This document shows positions 34,880 to 44,006 of a stretch of 64,000 nt of DNA, in pieces. The stretch is from Streptomyces tauricus (GTDB lineage Bacteria > Actinomycetota > Actinomycetes > Streptomycetales > Streptomycetaceae). The stretch covers positions 1 through 64,000 of the forward strand of contig NZ_BMVY01000028.1 in NCBI RefSeq assembly GCF_014650955.1, in the 5' to 3' direction. Both the position numbers and the translations under genes were made by a program. Numbering within the stretch: position 1 is the stretch's first letter; the number at the start of each line of letters is the position of its first letter. Under the pieces are notes generated by a model. The model was not told the DNA's origin. It did not search any database and saw only the letters and a list, made by a program, of their open reading frames with translations.

Positions 34880-35776
34880 ATGGCCCTCATCGCCCTCGCC
34901 GCGGACAAAGGCTCCCCCGGCGTCACCACGACGGCCGTCGCCCTCGCGGCGGTCTGGCCGCGCCGCGTGCTGCTCGCCGAGACCGACCCGGCCGGCGGAG
35001 ACCTCGTGTACCGCAGTGCCGCGGCGCACGGCGGCCCGCTGAACCCCAACACCGGCATGCTGTCCATAGCGGCCACGGCCCGCCGCGGTCTCGTACCGGA
35101 CCAGATCTGGGACCACGTACAGCCGTTGAGCGGTGGGCTCGACGTGCTCGTCGGGCTCGCGCACGCCGAGCAGGCGGCCGGGCTCGCGGGACTGTGGCCC
35201 ACCCTCGGCCGTGCCTTCGCGCAGCTCGCCGACTCCGAGCACGCGCCCGCCGACGTCATAGCGGACTGCGGACGCATCAGCGGGGACTCCCCGGCCGTGG
35301 AGATGTTCGCGCAGGCCGCGCTCGTCCTGCTGGTGTCGCGCACCGAGCCGGAGGCCATCGCGCGGGTACGCGACCGGGCCGCCGCGCTCACCGCCAAGCT
35401 GCACGGCGGACCGCGTGGCGCGGCGGCGCTCGGCACGCCCCTCATAGGCGTCGTACTGATAACCGACCCGGGCGACTCCGCGAAGATCGTCCACCAGGTC
35501 AACGACATGCTGATGGCCTCGCAGACCGGCGCCCGCGTCGTCGGCACGATCGCCGAAGACCCCACGGGCGCAGACCAGTTGGCCGGCCGCAAGCGCGGCC
35601 GGCTCGACAAGTCGCTGCTCATCCGCTCGGCGCGCAAGGTGACCTCGGACCTCTACCAGCAGTTCGGCGCGGCCTGGTCCGTACCGACGGCCGGCGGTCC
35701 GGGTGGACCGGGCGGCGGTCCGGGCGGTCCGGGTGGCGGTCCGGGTGGCCGGCCGACCGCCGGAGCCGGCCGATGA
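34880..35776 (+). CDS. TadZ/CpaE-like MinD-type ATPase
   Basis: 298 residues in the ParA/MinD class. A deviant Walker motif is near residue 9 (DKGSPGVTTTAVALAA), with ETDPAGGDL and ADCGRISGDS as the later motifs. In Tad systems this protein places the pilus machine at a pole or site. The C-terminus is a Gly/Pro-rich repeat (GGPGGPGGGPGG). It ends at 35776; two near-identical GGCCGATGACCG blocks at 35768 and 35809 make two possible starts for the next gene. Confidence 0.82.
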   Translation: MALIALAADKGSPGVTTTAVALAAVWPRRVLLAETDPAGGDLVYRSAAAHGGPLNPNTGMLSIAATARRGLVPDQIWDHVQPLSGGLDVLVGLAHAEQAAGLAGLWPTLGRAFAQLADSEHAPADVIADCGRISGDSPAVEMFAQAALVLLVSRTEPEAIARVRDRAAALTAKLHGGPRGAAALGTPLIGVVLITDPGDSAKIVHQVNDMLMASQTGARVVGTIAEDPTGADQLAGRKRGRLDKSLLIRSARKVTSDLYQQFGAAWSVPTAGGPGGPGGGPGGPGGGPGGRPTAGAGR

Positions 35777-35813
35777 CCGTGGCCGACACGCAGAGGGCGA
35801 CGGGGGCCGGCCG

Positions 35814-37124
35814 ATGACCGCTGTCGACCATCAGCTCGTCAAGCGGTTCCGGCAGGAGGCCGGTGACCGTATCGCCGAGCAGCGCCGCCTCGACCAGGTC
35901 TCCGGCGTCACGCCGATGTCCAACGAGGACGAGCGCCAGTACGCCCGCGCGGTCATCGCCCAGATCCTGGAGGACTACGCGCGCACGGAGATCAACTCCG
36001 GCCGTACGCCCCTGGACGCGGAGACCGAGGAGCAGTACGCGGCAGCCGTGCACGCCGCACTCTTCGGCGTCGGACGCCTGCAGCCGCTGCTCGACAACCC
36101 CGAGGTCGAGAACATCGACATCAACGGGTACGACCAGGTCTTCGTCGGCTACGCCAACGGCGAGGAGGTCAGGGCCGATCCGGTCGCCGAGACCGACGAG
36201 GAGCTCATCGAGCTGATCCAGATCCTCGGCGCGTACTCGGGGCTCTCCTCCCGGCCCTTCGACTCCGCGAACCCGCAGCTCGACCTGCGGCTGCCGGACG
36301 GTTCGCGACTGTCGGCCGTCATGGACGTGACCCGCAGACCCGCGCTGTCCATCCGTCGCGCCCGCATGGGCAAGGTCTTCATGTCGGACCTCGTCGGCAA
36401 CGGCACGCTCACCCCCGAGGTCGGCCACTTCCTGGCCTGCGCGGTCCGGGCCCGTAAGAACATCATGATCGCGGGCGCGACCAACGCCGGTAAGACGACG
36501 CTCCTGCGCGCGCTCGCCAACGAGATCCCGCCGCAGGAACGCCTCATCACCGTCGAACGCGCCCTGGAGCTGGGTCTCGACACGTTCCCCGACCTGCACC
36601 CGAACGTCGTGGCGTTCGAGGAGCGGCTGCCCAACTCCGAGGGCCAGGGCATGATCTCGATGGCCGAACTGGTCCGGCGGTCGCTGCGTATGAACCCCTC
36701 GCGCGTCATCGTCGGCGAGGTACTCGGCGACGAGATCGTGACCATGCTGAACGCGATGTCGCAGGGCAACGACGGCTCACTGTCCACGATTCACGCCAAC
36801 AGCTCCCACGAGGTGTTCAACCGCATCTCCACCTACGCGCTCCAGGCCACCGAACGCCTGCCCATCGAGGCCAGCCAGATGCTCGTCGCGGGCGCGGTCA
36901 ACTTCGTCGTCTTCGTCCAGCGCCGCAACAACTTCGAGTCGGGCGGCCGGCTCCAGCGCGTGGTCACCTCGATCCGCGAGGTCAACGGCGTCGACGGACG
37001 CGTCCTGTCCAGCGAGGTGTTCGCCGAGACACCGGACGGCCGGGTCCTGCCGCACGCCCCGATCTCCTGCCTCGAAGACCTGATCCAGTACGGCTATCGC
37101 CTGCCCGGCGGGAACTGGGGGTGA
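35814..37124 (+). CDS. tadA: TadA/CpaF secretion ATPase
   Basis: 436 residues, the hexameric traffic ATPase that powers assembly of Flp pili. Walker A GATNAGKTTLLRAL is near residue 220 and the Walker B region RVIVGEVLGDE near 297; the Asp-box and His-box typical of the family (DGSLSTIHANSS) follow. ATG 35814 is used; a near-identical block 41 nt upstream gives a 14-codon frame that stops at the same place, so it is probably a duplication. Confidence 0.93.
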   Translation: MTAVDHQLVKRFRQEAGDRIAEQRRLDQVSGVTPMSNEDERQYARAVIAQILEDYARTEINSGRTPLDAETEEQYAAAVHAALFGVGRLQPLLDNPEVENIDINGYDQVFVGYANGEEVRADPVAETDEELIELIQILGAYSGLSSRPFDSANPQLDLRLPDGSRLSAVMDVTRRPALSIRRARMGKVFMSDLVGNGTLTPEVGHFLACAVRARKNIMIAGATNAGKTTLLRALANEIPPQERLITVERALELGLDTFPDLHPNVVAFEERLPNSEGQGMISMAELVRRSLRMNPSRVIVGEVLGDEIVTMLNAMSQGNDGSLSTIHANSSHEVFNRISTYALQATERLPIEASQMLVAGAVNFVVFVQRRNNFESGGRLQRVVTSIREVNGVDGRVLSSEVFAETPDGRVLPHAPISCLEDLIQYGYRLPGGNWG

Positions 37125-37131
37125 ACTGATC

Positions 37132-38175
37132 ATGCATGCACCGACCATGACCATGGGGCAGTCAGGCGTGACTCTGGCCGCTCTCGACTCGCTCGGCTCC
37201 ATGGGCGGACTGTTCTCCACGACGGTCCTGTACGCCCTCGCGTGCGGCATCGCGGTGGGCGGCGGCCTCGCCCTGTTCGCCGTCGCGGTCCGCGGCCTGC
37301 CCGCCAAGCCCGACCACGAGAAGCAGAAGGCGAGCGAACGGGCCTCCGAGCTCGTACGGTTCGCCGGCCGCCGCGGGTCCGTCGCGGCCCTCGCCGGCAT
37401 CGTCGTCCTGCTGCTCACCCGGTGGGCCGTCGCCGGTATCGCCACCGCCGTCCTCGTCTTCTTCTGGGACAAGCTCTTCGGCGGCGCCTCCGAGGAGAAG
37501 GCCGCCATGAAGCGCGTGGAGGCGCTGGCCTCCTGGACCGAGTCGCTGCGCGACACCATCGCGGGCGCGGTCGGCCTCGAACAGGCCATCCCCGCCTCCG
37601 CCCGCGCCTCCGCGCCGGTCCTGCGCCCGCACCTCGACGCCCTCGTCGACCGCCTGCGCTCCCGTACGCCGCTGCCGGAAGCCCTGCAGCAGCTCGCCGA
37701 CGAGATCGACGACGCCTCCGCCGACATCATCGTGGCCGCGCTCATCCTCAACGCGCGCCTGCGCGGCCCGGGTCTGCGCCAGGTGCTCGGCGCGCTCGCC
37801 AAGTCGGCCCGCGAAGAGGTCGACATGCGCCAGCGCGTGATGGCCCAGCGCGCCTCGACCCGCCGCTCGGTGCAGATCGTGGTCGCGGTGTCGATCGCCT
37901 TCGTGCTCGGCCTGTCCATCTTCAACCGCGAGTTCGTCGAACCGTACGGAACGGCCGTCGGCCAGCTCGTACTCGCCTGTGTCTGCGGGCTGTTCGCGCT
38001 CGGCTTCTGGTGGCTGCGCAAACTGTCGACCATCGAGACGCCGGAGCGGTTCCTGGTGCGGGACGAGTCGGCGGTCCAGTTCGTCCGCCCCCGTACGTCG
38101 CCCGGGTCCCAGCCGCCGTCCTCGTCCCCGCAGCAGTCCCTGCCGCTGTCACCGGAGGAGGGGGTACGCCGATGA
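37132..38175 (+). CDS. tadB: TadB, type II secretion F-family membrane protein
   Basis: 347 residues with helices near residue 25-50, 78-105, 248-275 and 280-300 and a cytosolic GspF-like helical domain between (ALASWTESLRDTIAGAVGLE). It forms the inner-membrane platform with TadC. Its stop overlaps the tadC start (ATGA at 38172-38175). The C-terminus is Ser/Gln/Pro-rich and has no known role. Confidence 0.88.
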   Translation: MHAPTMTMGQSGVTLAALDSLGSMGGLFSTTVLYALACGIAVGGGLALFAVAVRGLPAKPDHEKQKASERASELVRFAGRRGSVAALAGIVVLLLTRWAVAGIATAVLVFFWDKLFGGASEEKAAMKRVEALASWTESLRDTIAGAVGLEQAIPASARASAPVLRPHLDALVDRLRSRTPLPEALQQLADEIDDASADIIVAALILNARLRGPGLRQVLGALAKSAREEVDMRQRVMAQRASTRRSVQIVVAVSIAFVLGLSIFNREFVEPYGTAVGQLVLACVCGLFALGFWWLRKLSTIETPERFLVRDESAVQFVRPRTSPGSQPPSSSPQQSLPLSPEEGVRR

Positions 38176-39104
38176 ACTCGACCCTGACCCTGCCCGTCCT
38201 GGTCGGCGCCGTCCTCGGCCTGGGCATCTACGTCCTAGTCCGCGCCCTGATGCCGGCCAAGCGCAGCGCGGTCGCCCAGGTCGCCCGCATCGACGCGATG
38301 CGGGCACGGGGAGCGGCGTACGAGTCCGCGCACCGCACCTCCGACGCCGACGGCGGACGGCTCGGCAGCGTACGGGCCCGGGTGGGTCAGCGCGTCGCCG
38401 AGCTGTACCTGCAGCAGGGCTGGGAACAGCGCTCGCTGCGGGCCGACCTGGCGGTGCTCGACCGCAGCTGGGAGAACTTCCTCGCGACGAAGGTGCTGCT
38501 GGGCGCCGCGGGAGTGTTCTTCGGGCCGCTGATGTTCGCGGTGGTCTGGACGCTCGGCTTCGGCCGCAGCCCCGCCATCCCGGTCTGGCTGGCCCTGCTC
38601 TTCGCGATCGTCTTCTTCTTCCTGCCGGACCTCGAAGTGCGGCGGGACGCGGCCGAGAAGCGGCGCGACCTGCGGCGCGTCATCGGGGCGTACCTCGACC
38701 TGGTGTCCATGAGCCTGGCGGGCGGCCGGGGTCTGCCCGAGGCGCTGATGGCCGCCGCCGAGGTCTCCGACGGCTGGGCCACGCAGCGCATCCGCAACGC
38801 GCTCGCGGACGCCCGGATCACCGGCATCAGCCAGTGGCAGGCCCTCGGCACGCTGGGGGAGGAGATCGGCGTCGAGGAGCTGAAGGACCTGTCGGCCTCA
38901 CTCGCGCTCGTCGCGGACGACGGGGCGAAGGTGCGTGAGTCGCTCGCCTCGCGCGCCGAGACGATGCGGCACCGCGAACTCGCCGAGATCGAGGGCAGCG
39001 CGGGCGAGAAGTCGCAGTCCATGCTCGTGGCGCAGCTGCTGCTCTGCGCCGGTTTCCTGGTCTTCCTGATCTTCCCGGCGGCGATGCGCGTGTTCCAGGT
39101 CTGA
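38172..39104 (+). CDS. tadC: TadC, type II secretion F-family membrane protein
   Basis: 310 residues: an N-terminal helix (PVLVGAVLGLGIYVLV), two central helices near 115-160 (AGVFFGPLMFAVVW, ALLFAIVFFFLPDL), the GspF domain with SMSLAGGRGLPEAL, and a C-terminal helix (QLLLCAGFLVFLIFPAAM). Partner of TadB. Translationally coupled to it by the ATGA overlap. Confidence 0.88.
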   Translation: MNSTLTLPVLVGAVLGLGIYVLVRALMPAKRSAVAQVARIDAMRARGAAYESAHRTSDADGGRLGSVRARVGQRVAELYLQQGWEQRSLRADLAVLDRSWENFLATKVLLGAAGVFFGPLMFAVVWTLGFGRSPAIPVWLALLFAIVFFFLPDLEVRRDAAEKRRDLRRVIGAYLDLVSMSLAGGRGLPEALMAAAEVSDGWATQRIRNALADARITGISQWQALGTLGEEIGVEELKDLSASLALVADDGAKVRESLASRAETMRHRELAEIEGSAGEKSQSMLVAQLLLCAGFLVFLIFPAAMRVFQV

Positions 39105-39179
39105 GCCCGACGACAACCGACAACTGCTTCTGCGAACTGCCCTGAACTGCCCTGAACTGTTTCGAGAGGACAACTCACC

Positions 39180-39431
39180 ATGAACGGACGGAACTACAGC
39201 ACCGGGATCCCGGGGGTGGACTTCCTGATCACCTTCCTCCAGGGCCGGGTGCAGCGCGCCCGCTCCGGCGAACTCGACCGCGGTGCGTCCGCGGTGGAGT
39301 GGGTCATCATCTCGGCGGTCGTCGTGGCGATCGTCGGCGTGGTCGCCGCGATCATCAACGCCGCGCTCAGCGACGGCGCCAACAAGGTCGGCGACTGCAT
39401 CAAGGGCGCGGACGCGGGCAGCACCTGCTGA
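39180..39431 (+). CDS. Flp-type pilin
   Basis: 83 residues. The prepilin processing site is DRGASAVEW: Gly then four residues then Glu at +5, with Trp where many pilins have Tyr. The hydrophobic core VIISAVVVAIVGVVAAII follows. The leader before the Gly (about 34 residues) is longer than usual for Flp. Two Cys near the C-terminus (GDCIKGADAGSTC) may bridge. Expected substrate of the prepilin peptidase at 46987. Confidence 0.85.
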   Translation: MNGRNYSTGIPGVDFLITFLQGRVQRARSGELDRGASAVEWVIISAVVVAIVGVVAAIINAALSDGANKVGDCIKGADAGSTC

Positions 39432-39471
39432 TTCCGCGACTGTCCCTTCTCTCTCGTACACGGGGTTACTG

Positions 39472-39924
39472 GTGAGCGCACGACGCCTGGTCCGCTGGGT
39501 ACGCCGCCGGGTGGAGGCCGCCTCCGCCCGCGGCGACTCCGGCATGACCGCGATCGAGTTCGTGCTGCTCACACCGGTCCTCTTCTTCATGATCTTCGCG
39601 ACGGTGCAGTTCGCGCTGTACTTCTTCGCCGACCACGTGGCACAGGCGGCGGCCCAGGCCGGTGCGCGCAAGGCCCGTGCCACGGCCGACGAGTCCCCGG
39701 GCGCGTGGCGCGGCGAGGCGCGGGACGTCGTGGACAGCTACATCGCGCAGCTCGGGCCGCAGCTGGTCCTCGGGCCCGACGTGAATGTGCTCCAGCCGGA
39801 CCAGAACACGGTCGGGGTGGAGATCACGGCGAAGGTGCCGTCGGTGTTCCCGGGACTGGATCTGACCGTGCACGCGCGGTCGGTGGGGCCGGTGGAGCGG
39901 TTCGTCGAGGATGACGGGAACTAG
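39472..39924 (+). CDS. TadE-like pseudopilin
   Basis: 150 residues starting at GTG 39472. The processing site SGMTAIEF has Glu at +5, followed by a hydrophobic core (VLLTPVLFFMIFATVQFAL) and AAAQAGARKARA, the typical TadE continuation. The mature domain is extracytoplasmic. It directly precedes the next pseudopilin, with the stop at 39922-39924 touching the next ATG. Confidence 0.85.
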   Translation: MSARRLVRWVRRRVEAASARGDSGMTAIEFVLLTPVLFFMIFATVQFALYFFADHVAQAAAQAGARKARATADESPGAWRGEARDVVDSYIAQLGPQLVLGPDVNVLQPDQNTVGVEITAKVPSVFPGLDLTVHARSVGPVERFVEDDGN

Positions 39925-40359
39925 ATGCGCCCAGTTGTGAGGCGACTGCTCTCGCGCAGCGCCGCCCTCGGTGACCGGGGGCTGTCCACCGTCGAGGTGG
40001 TGATCCTCGCCCCGGTGATGATCCTCTTCATCCTGGTGCTGGTGGCCTTCGGGCAACTGGTCGACGGACGAGGGGCGCTCGACGGGGCCGCCCGGGACGC
40101 GGCCCGCTCCGGTTCGCTGCAACGGGACGAGGGTTCCGCGATGGCGGAGGCGCAGAAGGCCGCGGACGCCGACCTCGCGGACGTCTGCGCCGGCCCGGTG
40201 ACGGTGAACAAGACCAGCGCCGGTTTCGAGGACGCCGACCTCTTCACCGTGGAGGTCAGCTGCGAGGTGCGGGGTCTGGCGATGCTGGGTCTGGACGTAC
40301 CGACCCGCCTGGAGGCGTCGTTCACGTCACCGCTGGACCCCTTCAAGAGGAAGGCGTGA
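39925..40359 (+). CDS. TadE/TadF-like pseudopilin
   Basis: 144 residues with processing site DRGLSTVEV (Glu at +5) and hydrophobic core VILAPVMILFILVLVAF, then RGALDGAARDAARSGS. Contains two Cys in the C-terminal half (VCAGPVTV, VSCEVRG) that could form a disulfide. Third pseudopilin in a row. Its stop TGA at 40357-40359 overlaps the ATG of the next gene at 40359. Confidence 0.85.
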   Translation: MRPVVRRLLSRSAALGDRGLSTVEVVILAPVMILFILVLVAFGQLVDGRGALDGAARDAARSGSLQRDEGSAMAEAQKAADADLADVCAGPVTVNKTSAGFEDADLFTVEVSCEVRGLAMLGLDVPTRLEASFTSPLDPFKRKA

Positions 40360-40853
40360 TGGCGGGCGTGAGGGCGGCTTTCAGCGGACGTACGGCGGAC
40401 CGGGTGCGCGGGTGGGCGGCGGCACGCCGCGAACGCCTCGACGACCGGGGGTCGGGCGCCGGCGCGGTGATCATCTTCGCGCTCGTGTTCCTGTCCCTGT
40501 CGGCCTTCGTCATCGACGGCGGCCTGTCCATCTCCAAGCGCGAACGGGCCGCCGACATCGCGGAACAGGCCGCCCGTTACGCGGCCCAGGACGTCGACCT
40601 CGACGCCCTGTACGAGAACGAGGGCGGCGGCGCCCCGATCCTCTTCGAGAACTGCGGCGCCCGGGTCAAGGCCTTCGCCCAGGAGATGGGCATGACGGGC
40701 CCCGACATAGCCGCCACGAACTGCGTCGCCGCCAACGCCGACCAGGTGGAGGTGGAGGTCCAACTCACCTACTCACCGGTCTTCACAGGCATGTTCTACG
40801 GCGGCGACGTGACGGTGCGGGGGCGGGCCGTGGCGGAGAACGAGGTGGGTTGA
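40359..40853 (+). CDS. TadG-like membrane protein
   Basis: 164 residues with an N-terminal basic stretch and a hydrophobic segment (AGAVIIFALVFLSLSAFVI) then DGGLSISKRERAADIAEQAA, as in TadG/Flp-pilus proteins. Unlike the three preceding pseudopilins it lacks the Glu at +5 of a processing site (RGSGAGAV), so it may stay membrane-anchored. Start ATG 40359 (an adjacent GTG at 40356 is possible). Confidence 0.75.
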   Translation: MAGVRAAFSGRTADRVRGWAAARRERLDDRGSGAGAVIIFALVFLSLSAFVIDGGLSISKRERAADIAEQAARYAAQDVDLDALYENEGGGAPILFENCGARVKAFAQEMGMTGPDIAATNCVAANADQVEVEVQLTYSPVFTGMFYGGDVTVRGRAVAENEVG

Positions 40854-40889
40854 GCCGGAGGGCAGCCACGAGGAGAGGCAGGAGAACTG

Positions 40890-41948
40890 ATGCGCGGGAT
40901 GCGACGGGTGGCGCTGTATGTGGCGTTGCCACTGGTGCTCGCCTGCTTGGCGGGCTTCGCGTGGTACCGCCTGAGTGACACCGCGCGGGGGTGGCGGTAC
41001 GAGGACAAGCTCGCCGGCTACTGCAAGGGAGTGATCCCGTACGACGAGTCGGCGTTCTTCACCGACTTGGACACGGCCGCCCTCGATTACACCAACCCGA
41101 GCTTTGGCGCCGGTCTCGACTACGACATCTGCCGTGTCGCCAATTTCGTCCTCGCCCTTGGTCGAATCCCGGGCCGGGCCCTCGGTGCCAGCGAGAACGG
41201 CCAGAGCATCTTCACCGAGATCCAGCTGCGGGAGTGGGATGTGCCACCCACCCCCCTCGGTGGTGGCTGGCACGGTTTCACAAGTGCGGGCGTCACCTCC
41301 GTGGTGCTCCCCTGCCGCAACAAAGACGTCTCTGTGGCCGTCTCCGCGCAGGAGATCGCCGCTGATGACCCGTCTCCCGACAGAGCCCGAAAGATTGCCG
41401 AACTGGTCACCGCCACCGCGGTGAACGCAGCCCGCCGGTGGTCCTGTGAAGCGGACCCCGGCGGTCGGATCCCGGATCTTCCGGCGACGCCAAAGCCGTC
41501 GCGATCAGGCGCGGCGGAGGGGACCTGCCAGGGTGTTCCGCTGCGTGGCCGTGGTGACCTTGTCCGGCCGATCATGGAAACGAAGACGTCCGGTACGGCC
41601 CCGGTGGAAGGCTGCCTGCTGGGTGCGAGCGAGGTGCCGGACGGGGTGCGGGGTGAGCCCCGCTATAGGCTCTATGGCTCGTTCGGTCCGTTCGCCCAGA
41701 GGCTTCGTTCGGCATCGGATGAGGAGAAGGACGGCCAGCAGTACAGCCGCACGGCAGGAAGCGATTCCTTCGGCGTGTGGGCGAGTGCCAAGTGCCCCGG
41801 TTTCAGCGCTCGGGCGCTGTTCACGCTCGACGGGACAGAGAGCATTGACACTGTCGTGCGGCGGAACCTGGCCGAGGACCTGCTCACCGGTTTCGCCCGA
41901 GCCTCGGCGGAACGCCACCACTGCACGGACCTCCGGCTACCCGGCTGA
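40890..41948 (+). CDS. Membrane-anchored hypothetical protein at the end of the Tad gene run
   Basis: 352 residues with one N-terminal helix (about 5-22, RRVALYVALPLVLACLAGF) and a large extracytoplasmic part with several Cys (AGYCKGV, YDICRV, VLPCRNK, WSCEAD, GTCQGVP, EGCLLGAS, AKCPGFS, HHCTDL). Two segments with similar order may be a duplicated domain. Function unknown. It ends 42 nt from the convergent secreted-protein gene and is 36 nt downstream of the TadG-like gene, so it may be part of the Tad operon. Confidence 0.65.
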   Translation: MRGMRRVALYVALPLVLACLAGFAWYRLSDTARGWRYEDKLAGYCKGVIPYDESAFFTDLDTAALDYTNPSFGAGLDYDICRVANFVLALGRIPGRALGASENGQSIFTEIQLREWDVPPTPLGGGWHGFTSAGVTSVVLPCRNKDVSVAVSAQEIAADDPSPDRARKIAELVTATAVNAARRWSCEADPGGRIPDLPATPKPSRSGAAEGTCQGVPLRGRGDLVRPIMETKTSGTAPVEGCLLGASEVPDGVRGEPRYRLYGSFGPFAQRLRSASDEEKDGQQYSRTAGSDSFGVWASAKCPGFSARALFTLDGTESIDTVVRRNLAEDLLTGFARASAERHHCTDLRLPG

Positions 41949-41990
41949 CGTCCCGGGCGGAGGTGCCCCGGCGGAAGCGGCGGTTGTGCG

Positions 41991-43043
41991 TCAGCGGTTG
42001 ACCGACTGGATTTCCTGGACGTTCATTTGCTGGGTGGTCTCGAACGTGCCGTTCGGGAGGGTGCCGCCCGCGCCGGCGGTGCCTTGCCAGGTGATCTGCC
42101 AGGTGACGGAGGCCGTCAGCTCGTACGGGGCGCCGGCTGTCGCACGGCGGTAGGAGATGCCGCACGGCGGGGTCGTACCGGCGTCGCCCGTGCGGTACGG
42201 GGTGCCGATCGAGCCGTCGTCGTCGATCTCGCAGTCACCGGAGGCGGGGAAGGTGTCCGCGTCCTGGGTGCCCGGTTCCAGGTGCAGCGCGACCGGCTTC
42301 GCGGTCGTCTCCGCCCACAGGCCGGTGTGCGGCAGCTCTGCGCGGACCTTGACCTCCTGGAACGTGCCCTTGTCCAGCCACACCCAGGTCGGCGCGTTCA
42401 CCGTCGACCTGGCGGCCGGCTTCAACTCGATGTCGGTACCGGGCACTTCGACCTTGTCGTAGGCGTACTCGGCGAGGGTCTCGGCCGTGGGGGCGTTCGG
42501 CACGGCGGGGATGTCACCGGCGTTCTGCCAGAACATGAGCCGGCTGCACAGTGTGGTGTCCTCGACCGCGTTGACGTCCGGAGCCACTCCGCGCCAGAAG
42601 TAGCCGTCCTCGCCGAGGTTGTAGTTCTTGTAGCCCCGCGCGGTCGAGGGCGTACCGAAGTAGTTGCGGGCGTCCTTCCCGTCCTTGAAGTGCTCGGTCC
42701 ACAGGCGCGTTCCGCTCCAGCCCTGGCGGAGGGCGACATCACCGTTGCCGTCGGTCTCCGAGAAGTCCTTGAGCTGGGCGGGGGAGAAGACGGGCTCGTA
42801 CCAGCACGGCGGTGGCTTCCAGTTCACGTCCGCCGGCGAGAGATTGCCCCGCTTGCCGCCGATGGGGCCGCTCACCCGGTTGACCTGGACCCGGGACCGG
42901 TCTGCCGAAGCGGCGATCGTACGGTCGTTGTCGGCCGACCCGTTGACACCGCCGTTCCCGACGGCGTGCGCCGGTGCCGATGTGAGAAGGACCGAGGTGA
43001 GCGACGTCAGTGTCAGAGCGACCCGTCCGCGAGGAGACCTCAT
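41991..43043 (-). CDS. Secreted protein of unknown function, copy 2
   Basis: 350 residues with a Sec signal peptide (RGRVALTLTSLTSVLLTS, cleavage near APAHA). It is clearly related to the protein at 29003: VNWKPPPCWYEP, YKNYNLGEDGYFWRGV, PPCGISYRRATAG and the identical end IQSVNR. ATG 43043 overlaps the stop of the upstream lipoprotein gene as ATGA, the same arrangement as in the first copy. Here no WxG or large gene follows; instead the Tad gene run converges on it. Confidence 0.82.
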   Translation of the reverse strand: MRSPRGRVALTLTSLTSVLLTSAPAHAVGNGGVNGSADNDRTIAASADRSRVQVNRVSGPIGGKRGNLSPADVNWKPPPCWYEPVFSPAQLKDFSETDGNGDVALRQGWSGTRLWTEHFKDGKDARNYFGTPSTARGYKNYNLGEDGYFWRGVAPDVNAVEDTTLCSRLMFWQNAGDIPAVPNAPTAETLAEYAYDKVEVPGTDIELKPAARSTVNAPTWVWLDKGTFQEVKVRAELPHTGLWAETTAKPVALHLEPGTQDADTFPASGDCEIDDDGSIGTPYRTGDAGTTPPCGISYRRATAGAPYELTASVTWQITWQGTAGAGGTLPNGTFETTQQMNVQEIQSVNR

Positions 43044-43684
43044 CGCGAGCAGGCTCCCCTTTCGGAGCGGGTCGACAGGTTCTGCCAGACGCCCTGCGCG
43101 TTCCTGGCGAGGCTGACGGTGTAGAAGATCTGGGGATCCTCGCCCGTCGGATTCCCCGCGACCTCGCCGGTCTTGCGGTTTCTCGAATACGCCTTGCTCT
43201 CGTCCGTGCAGTAGGTGAGAGACGCCGCCTTCTTGCCGCCGGTGAAGGAGACCTTGGGGTCGAACGCGGGCAACGTGCCGAACACCGTGAGGTTCTCGCC
43301 TGTGTAGCTCTTGATCCACTGCCGGTCCTGGGACAGGCTCGACTCGGTGTCGTAGAAGGCGAGGGCGTCGTCGCCGTCGGCCTCGTTCGCGATGATCGCC
43401 GCGTACCCCGCGCGCAATTGCTCCTTGGCGTCGGTGAGTAGCGCCTGGGTCTCCGAGTCGCTGCTGGTCCACTTCTCGAAGGTCAACTGGAAGTCCTTCG
43501 GAAGGGTGACCGTCGGACGGTCCGCGGCGGCCGGCGCGGGCGTCGAAGGTGGCTGGCTTGCGCTCGGGGCGTTGTCCGCCCCCTTGATGGCGTCCGACGG
43601 CCCGTCGTCGGGTCCTCCGCATGCGGTGAGCAGGAGTGCCGTCGTGGTGGCGAGCGCGGCGGTGGTCACGGTGTGGCGGGCCAC
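43040..43684 (-). CDS. Lipoprotein partner of the secreted protein, copy 2
   Basis: 214 residues. Signal peptide VTTAALATTTALLL and lipobox LTAC; a proline/serine/alanine linker; then VTLPKDFQLTFEKW and LTYCTDESKAYSRNRKTGEV, matching the lipoprotein at 30085. Its order and coupling to the secreted-protein gene repeat the first locus, so the pair is likely a functional unit. Function unknown. Confidence 0.82.
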   Translation of the reverse strand: MARHTVTTAALATTTALLLTACGGPDDGPSDAIKGADNAPSASQPPSTPAPAAADRPTVTLPKDFQLTFEKWTSSDSETQALLTDAKEQLRAGYAAIIANEADGDDALAFYDTESSLSQDRQWIKSYTGENLTVFGTLPAFDPKVSFTGGKKAASLTYCTDESKAYSRNRKTGEVAGNPTGEDPQIFYTVSLARNAQGVWQNLSTRSERGACSR

Positions 43685-44006
43685 GGTTGTACTCCCCCGG
43701 TCAAGACGTGTGTGCAGCAGAGAACGTAGCTATCAGGGGTCCGCAAAGGACATCGGGGCAGCGCTGGAGGATTGTGTGCCGGATCATGGCGGCCGCACCC
43801 GTGGCAGTTGCGAAGCCGTACCGATTCGAGTGGCGGGGCGCAGGCGGTTGACCGGGTGAATCGGGCGTAGGGGGCGGATGGTGACGAAGTCGCCGCGGTC
43901 GAGGCGCGCTCGTTCTCCCCACCCTTCGACAGGCTCAATACGATCTAAGTAGGCTCAGCACACCCCCGCTCTCCCTCCCGCCCCACACGACTTCAGGACA
44001 CCCGCC
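43685..44006. other. Divergent promoter region between the lipoprotein and LysM-BTAD genes
   Basis: 322 nt without a gene. Possible promoter-like elements are TTGACC near 43848 and an AGGCTCA direct repeat (about 43930 and 43951) just before the downstream gene. The upstream part shows no similarity to the promoter of the first lipoprotein copy at 30.8 kb. Confidence 0.4.

Noticed and set aside
35773..35817. 14-codon frame between the TadZ and TadA genes
   Set aside because: It arises from a local duplication of GGCCGATGACCG and stops at the tadA start; too short and without support.
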